Assembly: GCF_000719705.1 (NCBI RefSeq)
Contig: NZ_JOHO01000011.1
Coordinates: 124,001-188,000, forward strand
From: Streptomyces sp. NRRL S-350
Lineage (GTDB): Bacteria; Actinomycetota; Actinomycetes; Streptomycetales; Streptomycetaceae
Direction of reading: 5' to 3'
Length of the DNA: 64,000 nt
The stretch's first letter is position 1. Each line of letters begins with the position of its first letter. The notes beneath the pieces are model-generated. The model saw only the letters and a program-made list of their open reading frames with translations. It was not told the origin of the DNA and did not search any database. The position numbers were made by a program, and so were the translations under genes. Shown here in pieces: positions 1-9,883 of the stretch.

Positions 1-1
1 C

Positions 2-1606
<1,605 letters not shown>

Positions 1607-1625
1607 TCCCGCCCCGCCCCGGCAG

Positions 1626-1670
1626 GACCACCCCGGCCGCGTGGAACCCACGCCCGCGACCGGGGCGGTC
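1626..1670. terminator. Bidirectional hairpin between fumarase and GntR genes
   Basis: The outer arms 1626-1636 and 1660-1670 pair with one mismatch and enclose a second hairpin, GCGTGG (1639-1644) with CCACGC (1648-1653). It sits between two convergent stop codons. Confidence 0.6.
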
Positions 1671-1727
1671 TTCCGGTCCACGACGGCCGCCGCCACTGCC
1701 GCTGCCACTGGCGACCTGCACCGGCCG

Positions 1728-2486
1728 CTACGCGTCGAAGTCGTACTCCAGGACGTAGGAGGCGGCGTCCAGGATCATCTCGTTGAGCTCGACCACCTGG
1801 CCCTCGTCGGCGAAGGCGGTGCGGCAGATCAGGATCACCGGGGTGCCGGCGGACAGCTCCAGGCGGGTGGACTCCTCCCCGCTGGGCATCCGGGAGCGGA
1901 CCTCCTCGCGGAAGTGCACGGGCTTGGCGCCGATCTCGGCCAGCCGGGCGTAGGTGCCGCCCGGGCCGGTGTCCTCGCGGGTGATCGCGGTGCCCGCCAC
2001 CAGGACGGCGGGCAGGTAGGAGGTCGAGAGCAGCACCGGCTTGCCGTCCAGGACGAACCGCCGGTGCCGTACGCACATCGGGGAGCCCGGGTCGACCCCG
2101 AGGACCCGGGACACGTGCTCGGGGGCGCCCTGTTCGGTGACGGAAACCTGGTCGACCACCAGGCTGCGGCGGTCGATGTCCGCCGACCATATCGACCGGC
2201 CGGAGCCCCACTGCCCCTGCGCCAGCCGCTGGATGCCCCGCCGGCGCAGCGGCCGGAAGTCCCGGACGAACACCCCGGCGCCCCGGCGCGCCTCGGCGAT
2301 GCCCTCGCTCCGCAGCACCCCCAGCGCCTGGCGGGCGGTCATCCGGGCGACGCCGTACTCGTCCATGAGGTCGTTCTCGCCGGGCAGCCGGTCGCCCGCG
2401 CGGTACCGGCCGGTGTCGATGGCCGCCTTCAGCGCGTCGGCGATCCGCTGGTACTTGGGCTGCTTGTCGCCACTGCTGCCGGTCAT
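1728..2486 (-). CDS. GntR/HutC family transcriptional regulator
   Basis: DNA-binding repressor type with an N-terminal GntR winged helix (about residues 8-75, pattern YQRIADALKAAI...GDRLPGE...VARMTARQAL) and a C-terminal UTRA ligand-binding domain (about 95-245). I choose the ATG at 2486 because AGGGAG lies about six bases upstream; a TTG at 2510 would add eight residues. It is divergent from the small gene at 2624, and a pair of palindromes lies between them. That is the usual layout for a regulator controlling itself and its neighbour. The ligand is unknown. Confidence 0.9.
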   Translation of the reverse strand: MTGSSGDKQPKYQRIADALKAAIDTGRYRAGDRLPGENDLMDEYGVARMTARQALGVLRSEGIAEARRGAGVFVRDFRPLRRRGIQRLAQGQWGSGRSIWSADIDRRSLVVDQVSVTEQGAPEHVSRVLGVDPGSPMCVRHRRFVLDGKPVLLSTSYLPAVLVAGTAITREDTGPGGTYARLAEIGAKPVHFREEVRSRMPSGEESTRLELSAGTPVILICRTAFADEGQVVELNEMILDAASYVLEYDFDA

Positions 2487-2557
2487 CGCCGCTCCCTCTG
2501 CCTCGGACAAATCGTAGGCGCGCCCGCGCCCGCCAGTAAGCCGATACGACCATTGAC

Positions 2558-2587
2558 ATCTCTAGAGATATTAGCTTCTCTAGAGAT
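2558..2587. promoter_or_regulatory. Twin palindromes, likely GntR operator
   Basis: ATCTCTAGAGAT at 2558-2569 is a perfect 12-bp palindrome. TTCTCTAGAGAT at 2576-2587 repeats its 10-bp core 18 bp further on, and a TTGACA hexamer (2553-2558) abuts the first copy. The site lies between the divergent GntR gene and the small gene at 2624, so it is the natural operator candidate. Binding is inferred, not shown. Confidence 0.65.
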
Positions 2588-2623
2588 GCTGGCCAGTCGC
2601 CTACCGGAGCGAGGAGCAGCACG

Positions 2624-2842
2624 GTGACCATTCGACAGCACGACACCCGGGCCTACCGGCCACAGGTGGGCGAGCTGGTCCTCGACCGGAGGACCGGACG
2701 CACCGGCATCTACATGGGAACCATCGGCGGCGAGCACTACCTGCGCCCCGAGGGCGGCGGCCGGGAATGGACGGCCGAACCGAACCACGTCTCGCCCGTT
2801 CCCGGGCCCCGCGGATCAGACGAATACGATCATCCGTGGTAA
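2624..2842 (+). CDS. Small conserved-type hypothetical protein (72 aa)
   Basis: GTG start with GAGGAGC eight bases upstream. The protein begins MTIRQHDTRAYRPQVGELVL, contains DRRTGRTGIYMGTIGGEHYLRPEGGGREW and ends in an acidic-aromatic tail. No signal peptide or membrane segment is seen. The central part (VGELVLD...GRTGIYMG) reads like a small beta-strand domain. It lies directly downstream of the twin palindromes and divergent from the GntR regulator, so it is probably that regulator's target. Function unknown. Confidence 0.7.
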   Translation: MTIRQHDTRAYRPQVGELVLDRRTGRTGIYMGTIGGEHYLRPEGGGREWTAEPNHVSPVPGPRGSDEYDHPW

Positions 2843-3029
2843 TTGCGGCGAAAACCACGCGAACCCCGGCATTCAGGAGCCCGGCAATCCCCAGTGAATC
2901 CGTAATTCCGGAACGTCATCCCCTGACCGCCGGGCACGTTACGGATAAAGCCGGTCACCATGCGTGCACCGAGGGCGGGAATCGGCCACCCGGTGGATCC
3001 CCCCACGAATTGGCACGCACATAACCGAC

Positions 3030-3065
3030 AGCGCCCCCGCGCCCTGACGGGGACACGGGGGCGCT
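3030..3065 (-). terminator. Hairpin after the small acidic gene
   Basis: AGCGCCCCCG (3030-3039) pairs perfectly with CGGGGGCGCT (3056-3065), 13 bases downstream of the minus-strand stop codon at 3079. Confidence 0.6.
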
Positions 3066-3078
3066 CGGCCGGAACGGC

Positions 3079-3360
3079 TTACGGGTGGCCGCCGACGATG
3101 CTCTCCGGCACGTACTTCTTGCCGGGCTCGCCGGTGGCCGGCGGGGTGGGCTCCACCACGTGCTCGGCCTCGTCGCCGAAGAGGTCGTTCTCGATCTCGG
3201 CCTGGTGCGCGTCGGTCGGCGCGGTGTACGCCGGGCTGGAGGACGCGGCCACCGCGGCCTCCACCGTGTGGCCCGCTTCCACAGCGGCGGCCGGGGCCTC
3301 GGCCTTCGTCTCGGTCTCGGGCGCCGACGCCACCGGGGTCTCGCTCTGGTCGTTGGCCAT
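3079..3360 (-). CDS. Small acidic, probably disordered protein (93 aa)
   Basis: ATG start at 3360; AAAGG lies about 14 bases upstream, so the ribosome site is weak. The chain is rich in Ala, Glu, Thr and Pro, has no cysteine, signal peptide or membrane segment, and ends GKKYVPESIVGGHP. It has its own terminator and is divergent from the SARP regulator across about 210 bp that holds an AT-rich operator-like segment. I do not recognise the family. The disordered body with a defined tail could suit a partner-binding protein or a peptide precursor, but nothing else supports either. Confidence 0.55.
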   Translation of the reverse strand: MANDQSETPVASAPETETKAEAPAAAVEAGHTVEAAVAASSSPAYTAPTDAHQAEIENDLFGDEAEHVVEPTPPATGEPGKKYVPESIVGGHP

Positions 3361-3450
3361 GAGGCGGCCGCCTTTCGGTCATCAAATGTGTCCGGCCCGA
3401 CCTCCATGGCGCGGGCGCGCGGACAGTATCGTAGGGTTGATTAAATGTCC

Positions 3451-3460
3451 GATAAACATC
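3451..3460. promoter_or_regulatory. Operator-like half-site upstream of SARP gene
   Basis: GATAAACATC lies in an AT-rich stretch (3434-3461) otherwise unusual for this DNA, between the divergent small acidic gene and the SARP gene. Nine of ten bases recur as GATAAACGTC at 6664-6673, just after the SARP gene. Confidence 0.4.
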
Positions 3461-3572
3461 GTGCGGCTTGCACCGCCGCCCGGCAGAGTCGGGCCTCCGC
3501 CTAAGCTGAAGCACCGCGGCGGACCGCCGAGCGCCCTTTCACGGATCCGACCACAGGCCATCGGGGGACTTC

Positions 3573-6533
3573 ATGGAGTTTCGGGAGACGCCGCAGACCT
3601 CTGCGCTGCGCTTCCAAGTCCTCGGTCCGGTCCAAGCCTGGCTCGACGGCAAACCCCTCTCCCTCGGCTCCCCCCAGCAACAGGCTGTCCTGACCACCCT
3701 TCTGCTGCATTCCGGACGCCCGGTCACCACGCAGGACCTGGTCGACGCCCTGTGGGGCGAGCGGCCCCCGGCCCAGGCCGTGGCCGCGCTCCGCACCTAC
3801 GTGTCCCGTCTGCGCTCCGTCATCGAGCCCCGGCGGGAGGTGCGCCGGCCCGCCGAGCTGCTGGTCTCGGTCGCCGACGGCTACGCCCTGCGCATCCCGG
3901 GCGAGGCCCTCGACCTGACGGTCTTCGAACGGCTCTCCGCCGAGGCCGCGGCCGCCCGGAGCGCAGGCGACAAGCACGAGGCACACCGGCTACTGGCTCA
4001 AGCACTGGACCTGTTCAGGGGTCGCCCGCTGACCGGCATCCCCGGACCCTACGCCGACTCCCAGCGGTCGAGGCTCGCCGAGCGCCAGGCGGCCGCCGCC
4101 GAGGAGCTGTGCGCCGTCGCCCTCGACGTCGGCCTGCATGCCGAGATCGTCGGCGAACTCAACAACCTGACGGCCGAACACCCGCTGCGCGAGCGTCTGC
4201 GCGAACTGCTGATGCTGGCGCTGTACCGCTGCGGGCGCCAGGCCGAGGCGCTCGGCGTCTACACCGACACTCGAAAGCTCTTGGTCGAGGAGCTGGGGGT
4301 CGAACCGAGCGCCGGCCTGTCCGCGATGCACACCCGCATCCTCGCCGCCGACCCGACGCTCGTCCTCCCCGCGGTACCTGTGCCCACCGCCCGCGAGGAC
4401 AACCCGACCGAACCCCCGGCGCCGGCCCAACTCCCCGCCGACGTGCCGGACTTCAGTGGCCGATCGGAATTGGTGGAGGATCTCTCCACGATCTTGATGA
4501 ACGCCACCGGCCAGGCCGTGGTGGTCACTTCGCTGGCCGGCATCGGCGGCGTCGGGAAGACCACCCTCGCGGTGCACGTCGCCCACCGCGTCCGTGCCGA
4601 GTTCCCGGATGGGCAGCTGTACGTCGACCTGCGCGGAGCCGGCGCCTCGCCGGCTGACCCGGTGGTCGTCCTGGGTGACTTCCTGCACGCGCTCGGCGTC
4701 ACCGAGAGCCCTGACGCGCTCGAACCGCGCGCCGCCCTCTACCGCTCGCTGCTGGCCAGCCGACGGATGCTCATCCTCCTCGACAACGCCCGCGATGCCG
4801 ACCAGATCCGGCCGCTCATCCCCGGCGTCTCCGGGTGCGCCGTGCTCGCCACCAGCCGATCCCGGCTGGCCGGCATCCCGGGTGCACAACTGTTCGACGT
4901 CGAGGAACTGACCCCGACCGAGGCGCTGGCACTGTTCTCGGCCATCGTCGGCCAGCAACGGGTCGCCGACGAGCCGGAGGCCGCCATGAAGGTGGTCACC
5001 GCCTGCGGCTTCCTCCCCCTGGCCGTCCGCATCGCCGCCGCCCGGCTGGCCAGCCGTCCACGTTGGAGCGTCTCCGACCTGGCCAGTCGGTTAGCCGACC
5101 AGCGCCGGAGGCTCGACGAACTCCAGCTCGGCAACCTCGCCGTGGAGACCACCATCGGGCTCGGCTACGGGCAGCTGTCCGCGGACGAGGCCCGTGCCTT
5201 TCGGCTGCTCGCCCTGATCGACTCCCCCGACATCCCGCTCGCGGCCGCCGCGGCGCTGCTCGGCGTGGACGAGTACACGGCCGAGGACCTCGCCGAGGCG
5301 CTGGTCGAGGCGAACATGCTGGAGTGCTTCACCCCTGGCCGCTACCGCTACCACGACCTGCTCCGGCTCTACGCCCAGCGGCAGAACGAGCGGATAGGGG
5401 ACACTGGCGAGCAGCAGCGGGCGGTGCTGCGGCTGCTCGACCTGCTGATCCCGACCGTCCGAAACGCGGCCCGGACCATCGAGCCGGACGATCCGGAGCC
5501 GGAGCTGCTGACCACGCCGTCCTCACCGGGGATCGGGCTGTCGACCAACAACTCCGCCCAGGACTGGCTCCGGACCGAGGGCGCCCTGCTGCTCAGTGCC
5601 ATGGCCGCGGCGGCGAGCGGACCCCGCGCCTCCCAACACGCAGCGATCGACCTGCTGATCCTGCTGTACGGCGTCGGCCCGGACCCCACCCACGGGCCTC
5701 AGGTGCAACCGTTCCTGGAGACCATCGGACGTGAGGCGGAACGACGCGGCGACTGCGCCGCGCTCGCCCGGGTGCACTTCGCCCTCGGCGCGCTGCAATC
5801 CGTCACCAGCGACTTCCAAGGGGCCGAACAGTCCTTCCGCCGGAGCCTGGACCACCAGGCACCGGACGAGCCGACCGTCCTGCTGCTTGCCACGGCCAAC
5901 ATGCTGGGCGTGATCCTCAGCGTGGGCAACCGCCCAGCCGAAGCCCTGTCGTTCCTGGAACAGGCTCGGGCCACCAGCCGGGCCGTCCGCACTCCGATCG
6001 CCGAGGCCCGGATCGTCAGCAACATGGCCCGGGTGCAGCACCGGCTGGGCATGACCGAGACGGCGATCCGCTCTGCCGACGACGGCGTCGCCGCCGCTCG
6101 GGCGTCCAAGAACGGCCCGCTGCTCGCCCAGACCCTCTACCAACTGGGCGTGGTGCTCTCCGGGTACGAGGCCGTACCGCACCTGCGGGAGGCCCACCGA
6201 CTGTACCGATCCCAGCAGAACCGGCTCTGGGAGGGCTACACCCTCGCCCGCCTGGCCTCGGCCCTGCTCGGCGCCGAGCAGCCCACCGAGGCCGCCGAGA
6301 CGGCCGGCGAGTCGTTGGCGATCGCCCAGGAGCTCGACTCGCCCTACTGCCAGGGCCTGGCCAACGCCGCGCTGGGCGAGGCGTTGCTGGCCCTCGCCCA
6401 GCCCGCGCGCGGGCTCGCGTGCCTCCGGGAGGCGCACGCGATCTTCACGCGGCTCGGTGTGCCCGAGGCCTCCCCCGTGGCGGACCTCATCTCCCGGCAG
6501 CACACCGAGCCCTTCCTTCCCCCCGCGCCGTAA
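3573..6533 (+). CDS. AfsR/SARP family regulator with NB-ARC and TPR domains
   Basis: A large activator of the Streptomyces antibiotic regulatory protein family. Residues 8-100 form an OmpR-type winged helix (FQVLGPVQAWLDGKPL...LWGERPPAQAVAALRTYVSRLR). Residues about 105-250 form the bacterial transcriptional activation domain. An NB-ARC ATPase follows, with P-loop GIGGVGKTTLA near residue 322 and LLDNARDADQIRPLIPG as the Walker B region. The last 350 residues are TPR-like helices. The ATG is preceded by GGGGGA. At 986 residues it has the AfsR-type length, not the short pathway-specific form. No biosynthetic cluster is next to it, so its targets may be distant. Confidence 0.92.
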   Translation: MEFRETPQTSALRFQVLGPVQAWLDGKPLSLGSPQQQAVLTTLLLHSGRPVTTQDLVDALWGERPPAQAVAALRTYVSRLRSVIEPRREVRRPAELLVSVADGYALRIPGEALDLTVFERLSAEAAAARSAGDKHEAHRLLAQALDLFRGRPLTGIPGPYADSQRSRLAERQAAAAEELCAVALDVGLHAEIVGELNNLTAEHPLRERLRELLMLALYRCGRQAEALGVYTDTRKLLVEELGVEPSAGLSAMHTRILAADPTLVLPAVPVPTAREDNPTEPPAPAQLPADVPDFSGRSELVEDLSTILMNATGQAVVVTSLAGIGGVGKTTLAVHVAHRVRAEFPDGQLYVDLRGAGASPADPVVVLGDFLHALGVTESPDALEPRAALYRSLLASRRMLILLDNARDADQIRPLIPGVSGCAVLATSRSRLAGIPGAQLFDVEELTPTEALALFSAIVGQQRVADEPEAAMKVVTACGFLPLAVRIAAARLASRPRWSVSDLASRLADQRRRLDELQLGNLAVETTIGLGYGQLSADEARAFRLLALIDSPDIPLAAAAALLGVDEYTAEDLAEALVEANMLECFTPGRYRYHDLLRLYAQRQNERIGDTGEQQRAVLRLLDLLIPTVRNAARTIEPDDPEPELLTTPSSPGIGLSTNNSAQDWLRTEGALLLSAMAAAASGPRASQHAAIDLLILLYGVGPDPTHGPQVQPFLETIGREAERRGDCAALARVHFALGALQSVTSDFQGAEQSFRRSLDHQAPDEPTVLLLATANMLGVILSVGNRPAEALSFLEQARATSRAVRTPIAEARIVSNMARVQHRLGMTETAIRSADDGVAAARASKNGPLLAQTLYQLGVVLSGYEAVPHLREAHRLYRSQQNRLWEGYTLARLASALLGAEQPTEAAETAGESLAIAQELDSPYCQGLANAALGEALLALAQPARGLACLREAHAIFTRLGVPEASPVADLISRQHTEPFLPPAP

Positions 6534-6576
6534 GGCCTCCGCTCCCCCACGGAGGGCCTCCCCCGATCTGCGCGTC

Positions 6577-6610
6577 GGCGCTCCCGCAGCCCCCCGGCTG
6601 CGGGAGCGCC
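6577..6610 (+). terminator. Terminator hairpin after SARP gene
   Basis: A perfect 14-bp stem, 6577-6590 with 6597-6610 and a six-base loop, starts 43 bases after the SARP stop codon. Confidence 0.75.
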
Positions 6611-6656
6611 CTCAACGCTTCCCCGGCGCTGGGCTCCACTGTGCACCGGACCGATT

Positions 6657-6673
6657 GACGTTTGATAAACGTC
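6657..6673. promoter_or_regulatory. Inverted repeat GACGTTT-GAT-AAACGTC
   Basis: A perfect 7-3-7 inverted repeat in an AT-rich patch downstream of the SARP terminator and about 340 bp before the methyltransferase. Its right half matches the half-site before the SARP gene (9 of 10). Confidence 0.5.
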
Positions 6674-7016
6674 TGATTTTCAGCCCGACGGCCGGAGAAA
6701 CCGCAGGTCAGCGGCGGCCGGCCCGGCGCGCCGTCCGGCGTGCGGGGCCCCGCGCACCACCCCGCCCCGACCCGCCGTGCTTCCGCGGCCCCGGCCACCC
6801 CGGCCCGAGTGCGACGAGTTGGCCGGAAACCGACCCCACGGCGCAGTGATCACGCATATTCTCAGGATTCCAGTACGCACACGAGTGTCTGCCGCGAAGC
6901 GTCGGGGTGCAGTCCGTCCGTGTGATGCGGGGAGCGTGACACACCGCCACCGGCCGCGGCCCGCCAGGCCGCCGAGGAGCCGACCGGAGGCCACGGGTGG
7001 AAGGGTGCCTCTCAAC
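6674..7016. other. Non-coding region before methyltransferase
   Basis: This stretch holds GC-rich sequence and one AT-rich patch (CATATTCT near 6852) that could be a -10 element. The frame of the methyltransferase stays open through it, but the predicted peptide is Arg/Pro-rich with no family similarity, so I leave it non-coding. Confidence 0.5.
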
Positions 7017-7781
7017 GTGACGACCGGACAGATATCCGACGCCTTCCCCGTCGGCGAGGACGCGGGGGACGACGAGCCCGAGGTACGGCGGCGCCGGGCG
7101 GCCCGGGCCCTGCAGGCGGTCGCCTTCGACACCATCGGCGCCGCGTACGGCGAGGCCTTTCCCGCCAAGGACGGCCAGCTGGCCTGCGGCCGGAAGGTGC
7201 TCGCCGGCCTCGAACCCGGCGCCCGGGTGCTGGACGTCGGCTGCGGCACCGGCGAGCCGACCGTGCGCCAGCTCGTCGAGGGCGGGCTGCGGGTGACGGC
7301 CGTGGACCTCTCCGACGTGATGCTCACGCTGGCCCGGCAGGCGGCCCACCCCGGCGACTTCCCGCCGGTGTTCCATCGGATCGACCTGTACGATCTGGCC
7401 ACCGAGCGCGCGGACCGGGTCTGGAACGCCCCCGGGCTCGGGCCGGACGGCCACGGCGCCTTCGCCGCCGTCACCGCGTTCTTCTCGCTGATCCTGCTGC
7501 CGCAGGACGAGATCCCGGCCGTCCTGGGGCGGCTGCGCGAACTCCTGCGACCGGGCGGGCTGCTGGCACTCGGTATGGTCGAGGCGGACCTGGATCACGT
7601 TCCGCTTCCGTTCCTTGGCAGAGAGCTGCGGATCAGTGGGTACCTGAGGGAGGATCTGGAACGGGTTCTGGTCGCGGCCGGCTTCGCCGTCGAGGAGTGC
7701 TCGGGGCATCCGTACGCGCCGGCCAGTACCACGCTGCCGCCGGAGGAACAGCTGTTCCTGTGCTGTCGACGCGTCGGCTGA
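7017..7781 (+). CDS. Class I SAM-dependent methyltransferase
   Basis: Rossmann-fold methyltransferase. Motif I is RVLDVGCGTGEPTVRQL, motif II is VTAVDLSDVMLTLARQA, and a motif IV-like FAAVTAFFSLILLPQDEIP follows. The open frame extends upstream to 6777, but I choose GTG 7017 because GGAAGGG lies 11 bases before it and the upstream residues look non-coding; GTG 7005 is an alternative. At 254 residues it fits a small-molecule or ubiquinone-type (UbiE-like) methyltransferase. The substrate cannot be read. It precedes the SpoIIE-type phosphatase by 171 bp. Confidence 0.85.
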   Translation: MTTGQISDAFPVGEDAGDDEPEVRRRRAARALQAVAFDTIGAAYGEAFPAKDGQLACGRKVLAGLEPGARVLDVGCGTGEPTVRQLVEGGLRVTAVDLSDVMLTLARQAAHPGDFPPVFHRIDLYDLATERADRVWNAPGLGPDGHGAFAAVTAFFSLILLPQDEIPAVLGRLRELLRPGGLLALGMVEADLDHVPLPFLGRELRISGYLREDLERVLVAAGFAVEECSGHPYAPASTTLPPEEQLFLCCRRVG

Positions 7782-7828
7782 ACGGACCCCCGGGCAGACC
7801 GGCCGCACCACGGCCGTCGCGGCCTTCA

Positions 7829-7905
7829 CAACAGACCCGACAGACCGACAGACCGACAGACCCGACAGACACAACAGCCCCGACAGACACAGCAGATCCG
7901 ACAGT
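7829..7905 (+). repeat. Short tandem repeats (CCGACAGA-type)
   Basis: Successive imperfect copies of an 8-10 bp unit such as CCGACAGA or CAGACCCGA fill the gap between the methyltransferase and the phosphatase gene, ending about 50 bp before the latter's start. Confidence 0.7.
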
Positions 7906-7952
7906 CCCGACCGAACAGCTCACCGACCCCACCGAATCCAGGACAGGCAGCC

Positions 7953-9800
7953 GTGCGCGACCAGCTCAAGACCGAGGCGGAGCAGCCGTCCGCCGTCCCG
8001 GGCCAGCGCCGCCAGGTCCCGACCCGGGCAAAGGCTCCGAAGAAGCCCCCGGCCGCCCGGCCGGACCGCGCCGACGTGGCGGACCGCCTCGCCTACCTGG
8101 ACTCGGCGACCCGGCGCATCAACAGCGCCCTGGACCTCGCCGCGACGCTGCGCAACATCGGCCGGGTGCTGGTCCCCACGCTGGCCGACGCCGCCGTGGT
8201 CCACCTGCGCGACCCGCTGCCCAACGTCGAACGCGAACCCGGCTTCCCGGAGGAGCTGCGGATCCACCACAGCACCGGCACGCGGATCGGCCGCCGCGGC
8301 CGCCCGGGCGGCTTCGACGACCGGCGCCGCTCCCGCTACGGCGCCCGATCGACCGCCGACAGCGGTCCGGCCACCCCGGTGACCCGCGGCGGAGCGCTCG
8401 CGCACGCCCTGCTGAGCCGCCGCCCCGCCGAGCCGGCCGTTCTCGGCACCCCCGCCGCCGAGCGCACCGAGGTGCTGCTGCGCGAGCTGTACGGCACCCG
8501 CGGGGTGGCCCGGCTGGCGGCCGGCACCTCCGTCCTGGCCCTGCCGCTGCGCGGCCGCAAGGCCGTGCTCGGGCTGCTGGTGCTGATCCGCCGCCCTCCC
8601 GAACGCACCGGCCGTCCGGTCTTCGACGCCGCGGACACCGCGACCGCGGCGCACCTCGCCACCCAGGCCGGGCTGGCCGTGGACACCGCACTGCGGTACG
8701 CCCGCGAGTGGGAGATAGCCAACGAACTCCAGCGCAGCATGCTGCCGTTGCGCCTCCCGCAGCCGCACGGCGTCCGGCTCGCCCAGCGCTACCTGCCCGG
8801 CGAGCGCGGCGCCCAGGTCGGCGGCGACTGGTACGACGCCGTCCCCCTGCCGGGCAACCGGGTCGCCCTGATCGTCGGCGACGTGATGGGGCACTCGCTC
8901 ACCTCGGCCGCCATCATGGGTCAACTGCGCACCAGCGCGCAGACGCTGGCCGCACTCGACCTGCCGCCGCACGAGGTGCTGTACCACCTGGACGAACAGG
9001 CCCAGCGGCTCGGCCGCGAACAGCACCTGGCCACCTGCGTGTACGCGGTCTACGACCCGATCGCCAACCGCGTGGTGCTGGCCAACGCCGGCCACGTCCC
9101 GCCGGTGCTGGTCCGACCGGACGGGACGGCCGAGCTGGTGGAGCTGGACTCCGGGGCGCCGATCGGGGTCGGCGGGGTGGACTTCAACTCGGTGGAGCTG
9201 CCCGCGCCGCCCGGGTCGGCGCTGCTGCTGTTCACCGACGGCCTGGTGGAGACCCGCAGCCGCCCGATCAGCGACGGCCTGGAGGTGCTGCGCGCCAGGA
9301 TCGCCGCCGCCCGCTGGCAGTCCCCCGAGCAGCTGTGCCAGGAGGCGCTTCGGATCCTGCCGCCCGGCGACCGCGGCGACGACATCGCCCTGCTCGGCGC
9401 CTGCTTCGACGGCATCCCGGCCGGGGACGTCGCGCACTGGTACCTGCAGCCACGCAACGAGACGCCGGGCCGGGCCCGTCGGCTGGCCGCGCACACGTTG
9501 CGCCGCTGGGGGCTGGACGAGCTCAGCGAGGCGACCGAGCTGATGGTCAGCGAGCTGGTGACCAACGCCGTCCAGCACGCGACCCGGCCGGTCACCCTGA
9601 GCCTGGTGCGCACCACCCGGCTGCGCTGCGAGGTGGGCGACGACAGCCCGCTGCTGCCGCGCCCGCGTCGTACCGGGCCGGAGGACGAACGCGGGCGCGG
9701 GCTGCAGATAGTGGCCCGGTGCGCGGACCGCTGGGGTGCGACCCGGCTGGGCACCGGCAAGGTGGTCTGGTTCGAGCAGCGGCTGCCGCCGCAGGTCTAG
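7953..9800 (+). CDS. GAF / SpoIIE PP2C phosphatase / HATPase regulator
   Basis: A multidomain signalling protein of the RsbU/RsbW class found in many copies in streptomycetes. A charged N-terminus is followed by a GAF-like sensor (about 45-245), a SpoIIE-type PP2C phosphatase (about 255-480; QRSMLP, GGDWYD, LIVGDVMGHS, NAGHVPP, FTDGLVE, DDIALL) and a C-terminal GHKL ATPase (about 490-610; ELVTNAVQHA, RGRGLQIV). Such proteins usually dephosphorylate anti-anti-sigma factors and phosphorylate them in turn, so they set sigma-factor activity. Start is GTG 7953. No sigma or anti-anti-sigma gene is adjacent, so the partner is unknown. Confidence 0.92.
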   Translation: MRDQLKTEAEQPSAVPGQRRQVPTRAKAPKKPPAARPDRADVADRLAYLDSATRRINSALDLAATLRNIGRVLVPTLADAAVVHLRDPLPNVEREPGFPEELRIHHSTGTRIGRRGRPGGFDDRRRSRYGARSTADSGPATPVTRGGALAHALLSRRPAEPAVLGTPAAERTEVLLRELYGTRGVARLAAGTSVLALPLRGRKAVLGLLVLIRRPPERTGRPVFDAADTATAAHLATQAGLAVDTALRYAREWEIANELQRSMLPLRLPQPHGVRLAQRYLPGERGAQVGGDWYDAVPLPGNRVALIVGDVMGHSLTSAAIMGQLRTSAQTLAALDLPPHEVLYHLDEQAQRLGREQHLATCVYAVYDPIANRVVLANAGHVPPVLVRPDGTAELVELDSGAPIGVGGVDFNSVELPAPPGSALLLFTDGLVETRSRPISDGLEVLRARIAAARWQSPEQLCQEALRILPPGDRGDDIALLGACFDGIPAGDVAHWYLQPRNETPGRARRLAAHTLRRWGLDELSEATELMVSELVTNAVQHATRPVTLSLVRTTRLRCEVGDDSPLLPRPRRTGPEDERGRGLQIVARCADRWGATRLGTGKVVWFEQRLPPQV

Positions 9801-9808
9801 CGCCCGAC

Positions 9809-9827
9809 GCCGACCGGCCGGGTCGGC
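9809..9827. terminator. Hairpin between phosphatase and oxyR genes
   Basis: GCCGACC (9809-9815) pairs with GGTCGGC (9821-9827) between two convergent stop codons; further GGCCGACC copies follow and could extend it. Confidence 0.5.
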
Positions 9828-9883
9828 CGACCGGAGCCGGCCGACCGTGTCCAGCCCGGCCCGGCTCTGCCTGTCGCGGCCCG

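Noticed and set aside
3079..6533. An antibiotic gene cluster around the SARP regulator
   Set aside because: The neighbours are a lone methyltransferase and signalling genes; no synthase, transporter or resistance genes are next to it.
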